Source: Novosphingopyxis baekryungensis DSM 16222 (GTDB taxonomy: Bacteria; Pseudomonadota; Alphaproteobacteria; Sphingomonadales; Sphingomonadaceae). Taken from it: a stretch of 64,000 bases of DNA. The position numbers and the translations under genes are program-made. Shown in pieces: positions 8,007-15,945 of the stretch. The stretch lies in assembly GCF_000420305.1 (NCBI RefSeq), contig NZ_ATUR01000007.1:178033-242032 (forward strand). Reading direction: 5' to 3'. The first letter of the stretch is position 1. Each line of letters opens with the position of its first letter. Under the pieces are notes generated by a model, which did no database searches, had not been told where the DNA came from, and saw nothing but the letters and a program-made list of their open reading frames with translations.

Positions 8007-9218
8007 ATGGCCAGTGCGCCCGCAGATACCGCCCAATCCGATAGCGACACTTTCCGCGCCGAGGTGCGCCAGTGGCTGGAGGCGAATTTCCCCGCCTCGC
8101 TGAAAGGCAATGACAACAGCCTGTCCTCGGTCGAAGGGCCGACCGATGAGAGCGCCGATGAAAAGGCCTGGCGTGAGGCGGTGGGCGCAAAGGGCTGGGG
8201 CACGCCCACCTGGCCCAAGGAATATGGCGGCGGCGGGCTCAGCCGGGAGCAGGCCAAGATCCTCAATCAGGAAATGAGCCGGGCGCAGGCCTATAATCCC
8301 ATCGGCGGCATGGGCGTGATGATGTTCGGCCCCACGCTGCTGGAATATGGCAGCGAAGCGCAGAAGAAAGAGCATATCCCGCCGATCACGCGCGGCGAAA
8401 TCCGCTGGTGCCAGGGCTATAGCGAACCCAATGCCGGCTCCGATCTGGCCAATATCCAGACCTTTGGCGAGGACAAGGGCGATCATTATGTGGTCAACGG
8501 GCAGAAGACCTGGACCAGCGGCGGCCAGTGGGCGGACAAATGCTTCGCGCTGGTGCGCACCGACAAGAGCCACAAGCATGAGGGCATTTCCTTCATGCTG
8601 ATCGACATGGACGCCGAGGGCGTGGACGTGAAGCCGATCCGCATGATCAGCGGCATGAGCCCGTTCTGCGAAACCTTTTTCACCAATGTGAAGGTGCCCA
8701 AGGAAAATCTGGTCGGCAAGGAAGGGCAGGGTTGGACCATCGGCAAGCGCCTGCTGCAGCATGAGCGGACCAATCTGTCCGGCGGCGGCAGCGCCATCCG
8801 CATGCCCAGCATGCCGCTGCACGCCATGGCCAAGACCTATGTCGGCGTGAACGACAATGGCGAGCTGGACGATGGCGAACTGCGCACCAAGATCAGCGAT
8901 TTCGAGATGCAGTGGCGCAGTTTTCTGGGCACCGCGATGCGCGTGCAGGCGGAGGCCAAGACCACCGGCGGCGTATCCGAAGTCAGCTCCATTCTGAAGA
9001 AGGTCGGCACCAAGCTGGGCCAGCAGCGTGCCGAGCTGATGATCGAGATCATGGGCATGAAGGGCCTCGGCTGGGAAGGCGAGGGCTTCAGCGATGAGGA
9101 GCTGCGCTCCACCCGCACCTGGCTGTTCGGCAAGGCGACCACCATTTATGGCGGCTCGACCGAAGTGCAGAACAACATCATTTCCAAGCGCATCCTCGGG
9201 ATGCTGGACCACCAATAA
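8007..9218 (+). CDS. Acyl-CoA dehydrogenase, catalytic subunit of a likely heteromeric pair
   Basis: This 403-residue acyl-CoA dehydrogenase has the middle-domain segments YSEPNAGSDLANIQT and NGQKTWTSGGQWADKC and the C-terminal KATTIYGGSTEVQNNIIS. The medium-chain catalytic position is Gly (YGGS), but a Glu is present in LLQHERTNLSGG, the alternative base site. Three ATG codons lie in a row (8001, 8004, 8007); AGGAG at 7996-8000 gives sensible spacing only to 8007. The frame extends upstream, but that part is not protein-like. The next gene encodes a second acyl-CoA dehydrogenase with no visible base. Two-gene pairs like this form alpha2beta2 enzymes in actinobacterial steroid side-chain degradation (FadE/ChsE type), so a bulky or branched acyl-CoA substrate is plausible. 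Confidence 0.92.
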   Translation: MASAPADTAQSDSDTFRAEVRQWLEANFPASLKGNDNSLSSVEGPTDESADEKAWREAVGAKGWGTPTWPKEYGGGGLSREQAKILNQEMSRAQAYNPIGGMGVMMFGPTLLEYGSEAQKKEHIPPITRGEIRWCQGYSEPNAGSDLANIQTFGEDKGDHYVVNGQKTWTSGGQWADKCFALVRTDKSHKHEGISFMLIDMDAEGVDVKPIRMISGMSPFCETFFTNVKVPKENLVGKEGQGWTIGKRLLQHERTNLSGGGSAIRMPSMPLHAMAKTYVGVNDNGELDDGELRTKISDFEMQWRSFLGTAMRVQAEAKTTGGVSEVSSILKKVGTKLGQQRAELMIEIMGMKGLGWEGEGFSDEELRSTRTWLFGKATTIYGGSTEVQNNIISKRILGMLDHQ

Positions 9219-9248
9219 GCACAGGCGCAAGACAACAGCAGGACAGAT

Positions 9249-9345
9249 CGTCATTCCGGCGAACGCCGGAATCTCCATTGGACCGATGGCTCATGATCGC
9301 ACCGATCTGACGCCGTCCGAGACCCCGGCCTTTGCCGGGGTGACG
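9249..9345. repeat. Intergenic inverted-repeat element
   Basis: The left arm CGTCATTCCGGCGAACGCCGG (from 9249) is mirrored by the right arm ending GCCGGGGTGACG (to 9345). Over 27 bases about 21 pair, and each arm is itself a small palindrome (CCGGCGAACGCCGG and CCCCGGCCTTTGCCGGGG). The element lies between the two acyl-CoA dehydrogenase genes. It belongs to the dispersed type seen in many Sphingomonadales and Xanthomonadales genomes (recalled, not searched). It differs from the repeat at 1437-1530. Confidence 0.8.
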
Positions 9346-9376
9346 TGAAGAACGCAGGATCTGGACGAGGACGACA

Positions 9377-10456
9377 ATGGCAATACTCAGCGAAGAACAG
9401 ACCATGCTGCGCGATATGGCGCGCGAATGGACCAAGAAGGAAAATCCCGTCGGCGCGTTCCGTAAGGTGCGCGATGAAAAGCTGGACGCAGGCTATGAGC
9501 CGGCGGTCTACGCCCAGATGGCCGAGATGGGCTGGGCCGGCGTGATCATTCCCGAAGAGCAGGGCGGATCGGACTTCGGCTATATGAGCCTTGGCCTGGT
9601 GCTCGAAGAAACCGGGCGCAGCCTGACGGCCAGCCCGCTGCTCGCCTCCGCCCTCGGCGCGGCCAGCGCACTGATCCTCGGCGGATCCGACGATCAGAAG
9701 AGCCACTGGCTGCCCAAGATCGCCAGCGGCGAGATCGTGGGCACGCTCGCGGTCGATGAAGGGCCGCGCCACAATCCGGCGAAGACCGAGGTCAGCGTGT
9801 CCGGCGGCAAGCTGAGCGGCACCAAGACCTTTGTGCCCGAAGGCATGAGCGCGGGGCTGTTCATCGTTTCGGCGGCGGACGGCGTCTATCTGGTCGATGG
9901 CGCCGATGGCGGCGTCAGCCGGTCCGATCGTTCAATGGTCGATCAGCGCGGCTGGGCCGAAGTGACGTTCGACGGCGCAGCGGCGCAGAAACTCGAAGGC
10001 GGCGGCGACGATCTGCTAGACCAGATTCTGGACCGGGCGCGCATCGGCGCGGCGGCGGAAATGCTGGGCATGGCGAGCCAGGCGTTCGACGTGACGCTCG
10101 CTTATCTGAAACAGCGCGTGCAGTTCAATCAGGTGCTGTCCAGCTTTCAGGCATTGCAGCACCGCATGGCCGATCTGTTCGGCGAGATCGAGCTGATGCG
10201 TTCTGCAGTGGAGAACGGCCTGACCGCGCTCGACGACAAGCGCGGCGATATCGCGATGGCCGCCAGCCAGGCCAAGGCGGTGGCCAATGATGCGATCCAT
10301 CATATGAGCAAGGAAGCGGTGCAGCTGCACGGCGGCATCGGCATGACCGACGAATATGATATCGGATTCTATCTCAAGCGCGCGCGCACGCTCGAACAGC
10401 TCTGGGGCTCCAGCGCCTTCCACCGCGAGCGTTTTGCGCGGCTCAACGATTATTGA
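9377..10456 (+). CDS. Acyl-CoA dehydrogenase family protein, probable non-catalytic partner subunit
   Basis: This 359-residue protein has the acyl-CoA dehydrogenase fold (WAGVIIPEEQGGSDFGY near the N-terminus; AVQLHGGIGMTDEYDIG near the C-terminus) but a short, divergent middle domain. Both known positions for the catalytic Glu are replaced: the QERL-type site reads LDRARIG and the YEGT-type site reads LWGSS. It follows the catalytic-type dehydrogenase by 158 bases, separated by a repeat element. GAGGA precedes the ATG at 9377. The loss of both bases fits the FAD-anchoring or structural subunit of a heteromeric enzyme. The partnership is an inference from adjacency and motif loss. Confidence 0.88.
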   Translation: MAILSEEQTMLRDMAREWTKKENPVGAFRKVRDEKLDAGYEPAVYAQMAEMGWAGVIIPEEQGGSDFGYMSLGLVLEETGRSLTASPLLASALGAASALILGGSDDQKSHWLPKIASGEIVGTLAVDEGPRHNPAKTEVSVSGGKLSGTKTFVPEGMSAGLFIVSAADGVYLVDGADGGVSRSDRSMVDQRGWAEVTFDGAAAQKLEGGGDDLLDQILDRARIGAAAEMLGMASQAFDVTLAYLKQRVQFNQVLSSFQALQHRMADLFGEIELMRSAVENGLTALDDKRGDIAMAASQAKAVANDAIHHMSKEAVQLHGGIGMTDEYDIGFYLKRARTLEQLWGSSAFHRERFARLNDY

Positions 10457-11796
10457 CACAGCCATCCCATAGCGCCCCTGCAGAGCATGGTTCTGCGGGG
10501 GCGCAGGATATGGCCGCGCGGGAGGCGGCGTTCGACGCCGAGGTCGAGCGCAATCTCAAGCGCAATTTTACCGCCAATTTCATCCACGGCATGCTGGGGC
10601 TGACGGGCTTTCGCCTGATCTACGCGCCCACTTTCATTCCCGCCTATATCCAGCTGATGACCGGATCGGCGCTGTTCGTCGGGCTTGGCCAGACGCTGTT
10701 GATGCTGGGCGGGTTCGCGGTGCCGATTTTGGGCGCATCGCAGCTGGAACATCGCCGCCATATCCTGGCCGTCTCGCTGCGGATCGGCACGCTGATGCGC
10801 GTGCAGGTGCTGGGTCTGGCGTTGGCAGGCTGGCTATTGTCCGGCACGCCGCTGCTGGTCGCGACGATGCTGCTGTTCCTGCTGCTCGGCCTGTTTCAGG
10901 GGCTGCAGCGCGTGGCGTTCCAGATGATCATCGCCAAGGTGATCCCGCTCGACCGGCGCGGGCGGCTGCAGGGCATGCGCAATCTGGCGGGCGGCGCGAT
11001 CGCGGCGGGGCTCAGCTACACGGCGGGGCATTGGCTGATCGACGAGAAGGTGCTGGGCAATGGCTATGCCACCACCTTTCTGCTGGCCTTTGTCCTCACG
11101 TCGCTCGGCCTCATCGTCCTGAAGGTGGGCATGAAGGAGCCGGAAGCGCCGTCGGTGCGGCTGCGCATGCCGGTGCGCGAGCGGCTGACCGAATTGCCTG
11201 CGCTGCTGGCGGAGCGCAATTATCGCTGGTTTCTGATCGGTCAGGCGCTGGCGGTTACGGGCCGCGTCTCCGCGCCGTTCTGCATCCTCTATGCCGCGCG
11301 GGTGATGGCCCTGGATGGCGCCACCATCGGCGTGCTCAGCCTGGCCTTTCTGGGCGCGGACACGGCTTCGAACATTCTCTGGGGGCAGCTGGGCGACCGC
11401 TTCGGCTATCGGCTGACCTTTCTGCTGTCGATCCTGTGCTGGATTGCCGCAATCGTCCTGTTGCTATTCGCCGACACCGAGCCGCTGATCGTGATCGCCT
11501 TTATCGGCCTGGGCGCGGCCAATTCCGGCTATCTGATGAGCGCGCAGACGATGGTGCTGGAACTGGGCAATCGCGAGGACATGCCGATGCGGCTGGCGCT
11601 ATCGACCACGGTGGAGGGGTTTATCGCCACACTCGGCCCGCTGCTGGCGGGGGTGGTGGTGCATGTGGCGGGCTATGTCGCGCTGTTGGGCGGCACGGCG
11701 GCCTTGCTGGTGGCCGCTGCATTGGCCTTCTGGCTGCGCGTGACCGAACCGCGCCACCGGATCGCAAACGCCCCCATCGGAACGCGGCGGCCCTGA
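10453..11796 (+). CDS. Major facilitator superfamily transporter
   Basis: This 447-residue protein has about twelve hydrophobic segments and the MFS loop motif WGQLGDRFGYRLTF between helices of the second half. An acidic, cytosolic N-terminal extension of about 40 residues precedes the first helix. The TTG at 10453 overlaps the stop of the preceding dehydrogenase gene (TTGA), which suggests translational coupling; an in-frame ATG at 10510 is the alternative start. Placement directly after two acyl-CoA dehydrogenases suggests uptake of the acid they degrade or export of an intermediate, but no substrate motif is visible. It is convergent with the TetR gene, only 9 bases apart. Confidence 0.88.
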   Translation: MTQPSHSAPAEHGSAGAQDMAAREAAFDAEVERNLKRNFTANFIHGMLGLTGFRLIYAPTFIPAYIQLMTGSALFVGLGQTLLMLGGFAVPILGASQLEHRRHILAVSLRIGTLMRVQVLGLALAGWLLSGTPLLVATMLLFLLLGLFQGLQRVAFQMIIAKVIPLDRRGRLQGMRNLAGGAIAAGLSYTAGHWLIDEKVLGNGYATTFLLAFVLTSLGLIVLKVGMKEPEAPSVRLRMPVRERLTELPALLAERNYRWFLIGQALAVTGRVSAPFCILYAARVMALDGATIGVLSLAFLGADTASNILWGQLGDRFGYRLTFLLSILCWIAAIVLLLFADTEPLIVIAFIGLGAANSGYLMSAQTMVLELGNREDMPMRLALSTTVEGFIATLGPLLAGVVVHVAGYVALLGGTAALLVAAALAFWLRVTEPRHRIANAPIGTRRP

Positions 11797-11805
11797 CCCC
11801 GGCGG

Positions 11806-13065
11806 TCAGCCTTTGGCGGGCGGCTGGAAAAAACCGTGGAGCAGCGGCGCGGTGTAGAGCCGCGTGGCCAGGTCCAGATCGCGGCGGCCCGCCCAGTTCT
11901 TCAGATCCCAGGCCGCGTTGAGCATGACCATGGCCAGCTGGCTTGCCACCAGCGGATCGATCGGGCGGACCGATCCTTCGGCGATGCCGTCGATCATCAT
12001 GCCGGCAAAGCGCCGGGCCATCCAGTCGGACCGTTCCAGCACCATCTGCTGCATGCGCGGCGGCAGCACGCCCATCGCCGTGGTGCGCAGCAGCGGACGC
12101 TCGCCCTCGAACTGGGCATGCACCAGGCTGCCTGCGGTGCCCGCGATGCGATCGAGAAAGCTGCCATCCTCGGCCAGCGCCACCCGCTGCGCGGCGGACA
12201 CGCGATCATAGCTGGCGGCAAAGCATTTCATCACCAGATCGTCCTTCGCCTCCAGATGGTGATAGAAGCTGCCCTTGGTGACATTCAGCTGGCTGGCGAT
12301 GCGTTCCACCGAGGCTCCGCGATAGCCGCGCTCGTTGATCAGCCGGGTCGCCGCTTCCAGAAAATCGCTGAGGCCGCGTTCCTGGCCTTCGCCTTCGGCT
12401 TCGGCAGGTTGCGGCAGGTCCATCGGCGACACGTCATGGCCGGGCGCGGCGATGCCCTGCTCGATCAGCTGGAAGCAGCGTTCCCGCACCCGCACGAAAT
12501 CGGTGCGCGAATAATCGCTCAGCAACACCGGGAGCCAATAGGTGAATTCCAGAAAGATATGCGTGCGCGCCGTCAGGTCCGCATGGCCCACCGGATCATC
12601 GCTGCTGCCGAAGAAGCCGCGCGCCTTGCGAAACATGCCGACAAATTCGCCCAGCAATCGCTCGCGCGTGTCGTCCGGCATGGCCCGGATGTCGGACAGG
12701 GCCGCTTCCGGCGGATAGGTGCCGGCGCGCTGCTGCGCGATGCGATCGAAGGTGAGTTCGAGATAATGGGCAATGCGGGCACGCGGGCTGTCCTTGGCGG
12801 CGGCCTCGTCCACCTCCCGCTCGATCCGCGCCAGCGTGCGGTGGAAGGCGGCCTCCGCCAGCTTCTCCTTGCGCTTGAAATAATAGGCGATGCTGGTCGT
12901 ATTGAGATCGACCATGCGGCCGACATCGACGAAGGTCATGCCTTTCACGCCGCGTTCGTTGATCAACTCCGCGGCGGCTGAAATGATCAGTTCGCGTTTC
13001 GCCTCGAACCGGTCTGTCCGGTCGCTCTGGTCACTGGCCATGATGGCCTCGTTCTTGTTTTTCAT
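11806..13065 (-). CDS. Tandem TetR/AcrR transcriptional regulator (two fused TetR units)
   Basis: At 419 residues this is about twice the length of a TetR protein, and it contains two full TetR units. Unit 1 (about 20-200) has the helix-turn-helix INERGVKGMTFVDVGRMVD followed by TSIAYYFKRKEKL. Unit 2 (about 230-419) has INERGYRGASVERIASQL followed by KGSFYHHLEAKDDL. Each has its own helical ligand-binding domain. Such proteins could bind an operator as a pseudo-dimer or sense two ligands. It is divergent from two SDR genes at 13215 and is likely to control them and perhaps the MFS/dehydrogenase genes. The alternative start ATG at 13041 has a better-placed GAGG. Confidence 0.92.
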   Translation of the reverse strand: MKNKNEAIMASDQSDRTDRFEAKRELIISAAAELINERGVKGMTFVDVGRMVDLNTTSIAYYFKRKEKLAEAAFHRTLARIEREVDEAAAKDSPRARIAHYLELTFDRIAQQRAGTYPPEAALSDIRAMPDDTRERLLGEFVGMFRKARGFFGSSDDPVGHADLTARTHIFLEFTYWLPVLLSDYSRTDFVRVRERCFQLIEQGIAAPGHDVSPMDLPQPAEAEGEGQERGLSDFLEAATRLINERGYRGASVERIASQLNVTKGSFYHHLEAKDDLVMKCFAASYDRVSAAQRVALAEDGSFLDRIAGTAGSLVHAQFEGERPLLRTTAMGVLPPRMQQMVLERSDWMARRFAGMMIDGIAEGSVRPIDPLVASQLAMVMLNAAWDLKNWAGRRDLDLATRLYTAPLLHGFFQPPAKG

Positions 13066-13214
13066 TTGGGCGGTATACTCCCCTAAGCCCTTGGGCTAGC
13101 AAAGGGGGCGGGCGCGGTCATCAAAAAAGGGACCATGGCCGGGGCCGGGCCGCGTGGCGGCGCGGCCGACGGCTGCGGCGCTGCGCCACCATGATCGGGT
13201 CTGAAGGAGAGTAT

Positions 13215-13979
13215 ATGTCGCTGTTTGATCTTACCGGGAAGATTGCCCTGATTACGGGCAGTTCGCGCGGCATCGGCAAGGCTATCGCCGGGGCGATGGC
13301 GATGCAGGGTGCCAAGGTCGTGATTTCCAGCCGCAAGCAGGATGCCTGCGATGCCGTGGCGGCCGAGATCAACGAGAAGCATGGCGAAGGCACCGCGATC
13401 GCGGTGGCCGCCAGCATATCGGACAAGGCCGCTTTGGAAGAACTGGTACGCCAGACCGAGGCGCAGCTGGGGCCGGTGGACATTCTGGTCTGCAACGCGG
13501 CGTCCAACCCCTATTACGGCCCGATGGAAGGGATCAGCGACGAGCAGTTCGAAAAGATCCTGTCCAACAACATCATTTCCAACCACTGGCTGTCGCAGCT
13601 GGTATTGCCGGGCATGATCGAACGCAAGGACGGCGCCATCGTGATCATCAGTTCCATCGGCGGGCTGAAAGGATCGGACAGTATCGGCGTCTACAACATC
13701 TCCAAGGCGGCGGACTTCCAGCTCGCGCGCAATTATGCGGTGGAATATGGCCAGCACAATATCCGCACCAACTGCATCGCGCCCGGCCTGATCCGCACCG
13801 ATTTCGCCAAGGCGCTGTGGCAGAATGAGGAGGCGGAAAAACGCTTCAACACGCAGCATCCCATGCGCCGCATGGGCCTGCCCGAAGATATTGCCGGTGC
13901 AGCGGTGTTCCTCGGCTCGCGGGCCGGGGCCTATGTAAATGGACAGACCATCGTGGTCGACGGAGGATCGGTGATATGA
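13215..13979 (+). CDS. Short-chain dehydrogenase/reductase
   Basis: This 254-residue classical SDR has the nucleotide motif TGSSRGIG at about residues 14-21, CNAAS at about 94, the catalytic Ser of IISSIGG and YNISK (Tyr-x-x-x-Lys) around 157. The C-terminal PGLIRTDF and GQTIVVDGGS are also typical. The ATG at 13215 was chosen because AAGGAGA lies 4 bases upstream; an ATG at 13191 lies before that site. It is an NAD(P)-dependent oxidoreductase of the FabG-like group acting on hydroxyl/keto groups, consistent with a beta-oxidation-like or alcohol-oxidation step. It overlaps the next SDR by 4 bases (ATGA), so the two are co-translated. Confidence 0.92.
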   Translation: MSLFDLTGKIALITGSSRGIGKAIAGAMAMQGAKVVISSRKQDACDAVAAEINEKHGEGTAIAVAASISDKAALEELVRQTEAQLGPVDILVCNAASNPYYGPMEGISDEQFEKILSNNIISNHWLSQLVLPGMIERKDGAIVIISSIGGLKGSDSIGVYNISKAADFQLARNYAVEYGQHNIRTNCIAPGLIRTDFAKALWQNEEAEKRFNTQHPMRRMGLPEDIAGAAVFLGSRAGAYVNGQTIVVDGGSVI

Positions 13980-14782
13980 GCATTTCGATAGATTTGAGCG
14001 GAAAGGTGGCCATCGTCACCGGCGCGGCGTCCGGCATCGGGCGGGCATCGGCGCGCCTGTTTGCAGAGGCGGGGGCGACGGTGATGATCGCGGATCGTGC
14101 GGACGCGGTGCACGAGACGCTGGAGATGATCGAGGCGGCGGGTGGCAAGGGTTTCGCCACGCAAATGGACGCAGGCGACGAGGCGGCGGTCGCGGCGCTG
14201 ATCGAGGATACGTGCAGCCGCTTTGGCGGGATCGACATCATCTACGCCAATGCCGGGATCACCGGGGGCAAGCCCGGCGGGCTGTTCGATAGCGATGCAA
14301 GTGAATGGGCCGAGGTGCTGCGTATCAACCTGATCGGCCCCTATCTGGCGATCAAATATGGCGCGCCCAAGATCAAGGCGCGGGGCGGCGGATCGATCGT
14401 CTGCACGGCATCGGTCGCGGGGCTGCGATCCGGCGCGGGGCCGGCCAGCTATTCGGCGAGCAAGGCGGGCGTAATCAATCTGGTCAAGACCGCCGCCTAT
14501 CATCTGGACGGCACCAATGTGCGCGTGAACTGCATCTGCCCCGGACTGATCGAGACCGGCATGACCAAGCCGGTCTATGATTATGCCCGCGATGCCGGAA
14601 AGCTGGACAAGATCGGCCAGCTCAACCCGATGAAACGCGGCGGCGAGCCGGAGGAGATCGCCAAGGCGGCGTTGTTCCTCGCCAGCGATCAGGCCAGCTA
14701 TGTCAACGGCCAGGCGCTGCCGGTGGATGGCGGCCTTTCGGCCAGCCATCCGATCGCGCCGCGCGGCAATCGCGGCATCTAG
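13976..14782 (+). CDS. Short-chain dehydrogenase/reductase
   Basis: This 268-residue classical SDR carries TGAASGIGRA near the N-terminus, YANAGITGG, CTASVAG with the catalytic Ser, and YSASKAG with the Tyr-Lys pair. The C-terminus has PGLIETGMTKP and GQALPVDGG. Its start overlaps the stop of the preceding SDR (ATGA), so the pair is a tight operon under the same promoter, divergent from the tandem TetR gene. The two SDRs share only the general fold motifs and may act on successive hydroxyls or as a heteromeric enzyme. Its 3' end overlaps the DUF3089 gene on the other strand by 4 bases. Confidence 0.92.
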   Translation: MSISIDLSGKVAIVTGAASGIGRASARLFAEAGATVMIADRADAVHETLEMIEAAGGKGFATQMDAGDEAAVAALIEDTCSRFGGIDIIYANAGITGGKPGGLFDSDASEWAEVLRINLIGPYLAIKYGAPKIKARGGGSIVCTASVAGLRSGAGPASYSASKAGVINLVKTAAYHLDGTNVRVNCICPGLIETGMTKPVYDYARDAGKLDKIGQLNPMKRGGEPEEIAKAALFLASDQASYVNGQALPVDGGLSASHPIAPRGNRGI

Positions 14783-15945
14783 GAGGCGTTGGCCGCCTCC
14801 CATGCGGCGGTCTGGCTGGCGACGAGGCCGGTCAGATCGCCCTCGGCGATGTTCACGTCGATCAGATGCAGGCCCCAGTCGGCCAGCACGCGTTTCCCCA
14901 CCATCACATCGCCATTGATGCTGTCGCTGCGCGGATCGGCAGGATCGGCGTTCACGGTCACCGCCAGATAGTCGAAACCGTCCGTGCGCACGCACTGGGT
15001 GGAGATGAGGCCCGGCACCTTGACATAGCCCGCTGCGATCGTGGGATCGGCGTCGGTCCATGGCGGCGCGGGATCGGCGCTGGAGACGATCGAACCGCGA
15101 TTGAGCAAGGTGGCATCGGCGATCACCGCGCCGCCTTTGCCGGACAGGTCCGCCGGATTGGTGCAGGCGGCGCGCAGGCCATCGCCCTCGACACGGCCGA
15201 AGCGGGCGCCTTCGGGCGGCGGCGCATCGGCACGAAAGCTCATATAGCTGATCACGCAGCCGGTCTGGATGTCCGTGCGGCACAGCGGCACGCTCTTGAA
15301 ATCACCGCCGATGTCCGCGCCGGCGGGCACGGCGACATTGGTGCCGATCAGCATGGCGGACAGCATCTGCCGCTGGACCGGCTGGCCGTCGATTTCACGC
15401 GCCACGAGATCCTTCAGGATGCCCGCGCCCTGGCTGTGGCCAAAAAGGACGAAAGGCCGCCCGCCATTGTCGCGCGCCATATAGTCGCGAAAGGCATCGC
15501 GGACATCGCTGTAGATCAGATCGAAATCGCCCGCGCGCATGGTGCCGCTGACCATGGCATTGCGCAGCGCGGTGAGCGTGATCTGCCGATAGATGGGGCC
15601 GAACTGGCGGCACACGCTGCCGAAGCGCGCAAACTGTGCAGCGACGACCGAGCGTTCCTCCTCATTGGCCACCATATCGCTATTGTCGGGCGCATCGAGC
15701 GAGACGGTGGGGTAGACATAGAAACAGTCGGCGGCGGGAGCATCGGCATCGGCATAGGGAACATCGCCCACCGTGCCGTCGGCGGCGACCGAGGCAGCGT
15801 TGCGCGCTATGGTGCAGGCATCGCGGCGACCGGGCCGGCAGAGCCAGTTCTGTTCCAATGTATAGTCGTTCGCGGGCGGCGGTGCCGCTTCGGCGGGCGC
15901 GGCCGATTGCAGCGCGATGGCCCATGCGATGGCGGTCAGGCTCAT
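14779..15945 (-). CDS. DUF3089 family alpha/beta-hydrolase-like protein
   Basis: This 388-residue protein matches the DUF3089 family, an alpha/beta-hydrolase group of probable lipases or esterases. The nucleophile elbow GHSQG is at about residues 169-173 (Ser171). Family segments ADCFYVYPTVSLD and NEEERSVVAAQFARF are present, and four to six Cys residues in the mature part suggest disulfides. A hydrophobic N-terminus ending near AEAA supports export to the periplasm. It starts inside the stop of the upstream acyl-CoA ligase gene (4-base overlap), so the two form an operon. A plausible role is ester cleavage yielding an acid that the ligase activates; this is inferred from the operon only. Confidence 0.87.
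   Translation of the reverse strand: MSLTAIAWAIALQSAAPAEAAPPPANDYTLEQNWLCRPGRRDACTIARNAASVAADGTVGDVPYADADAPAADCFYVYPTVSLDAPDNSDMVANEEERSVVAAQFARFGSVCRQFGPIYRQITLTALRNAMVSGTMRAGDFDLIYSDVRDAFRDYMARDNGGRPFVLFGHSQGAGILKDLVAREIDGQPVQRQMLSAMLIGTNVAVPAGADIGGDFKSVPLCRTDIQTGCVISYMSFRADAPPPEGARFGRVEGDGLRAACTNPADLSGKGGAVIADATLLNRGSIVSSADPAPPWTDADPTIAAGYVKVPGLISTQCVRTDGFDYLAVTVNADPADPRSDSINGDVMVGKRVLADWGLHLIDVNIAEGDLTGLVASQTAAWEAANAS

Noticed and set aside
7950..9278. Open frame of 442 codons antisense to the acyl-CoA dehydrogenase
   Set aside because: Shadow frame typical of high-GC genes; the sense strand has all dehydrogenase motifs and a ribosome-binding site.
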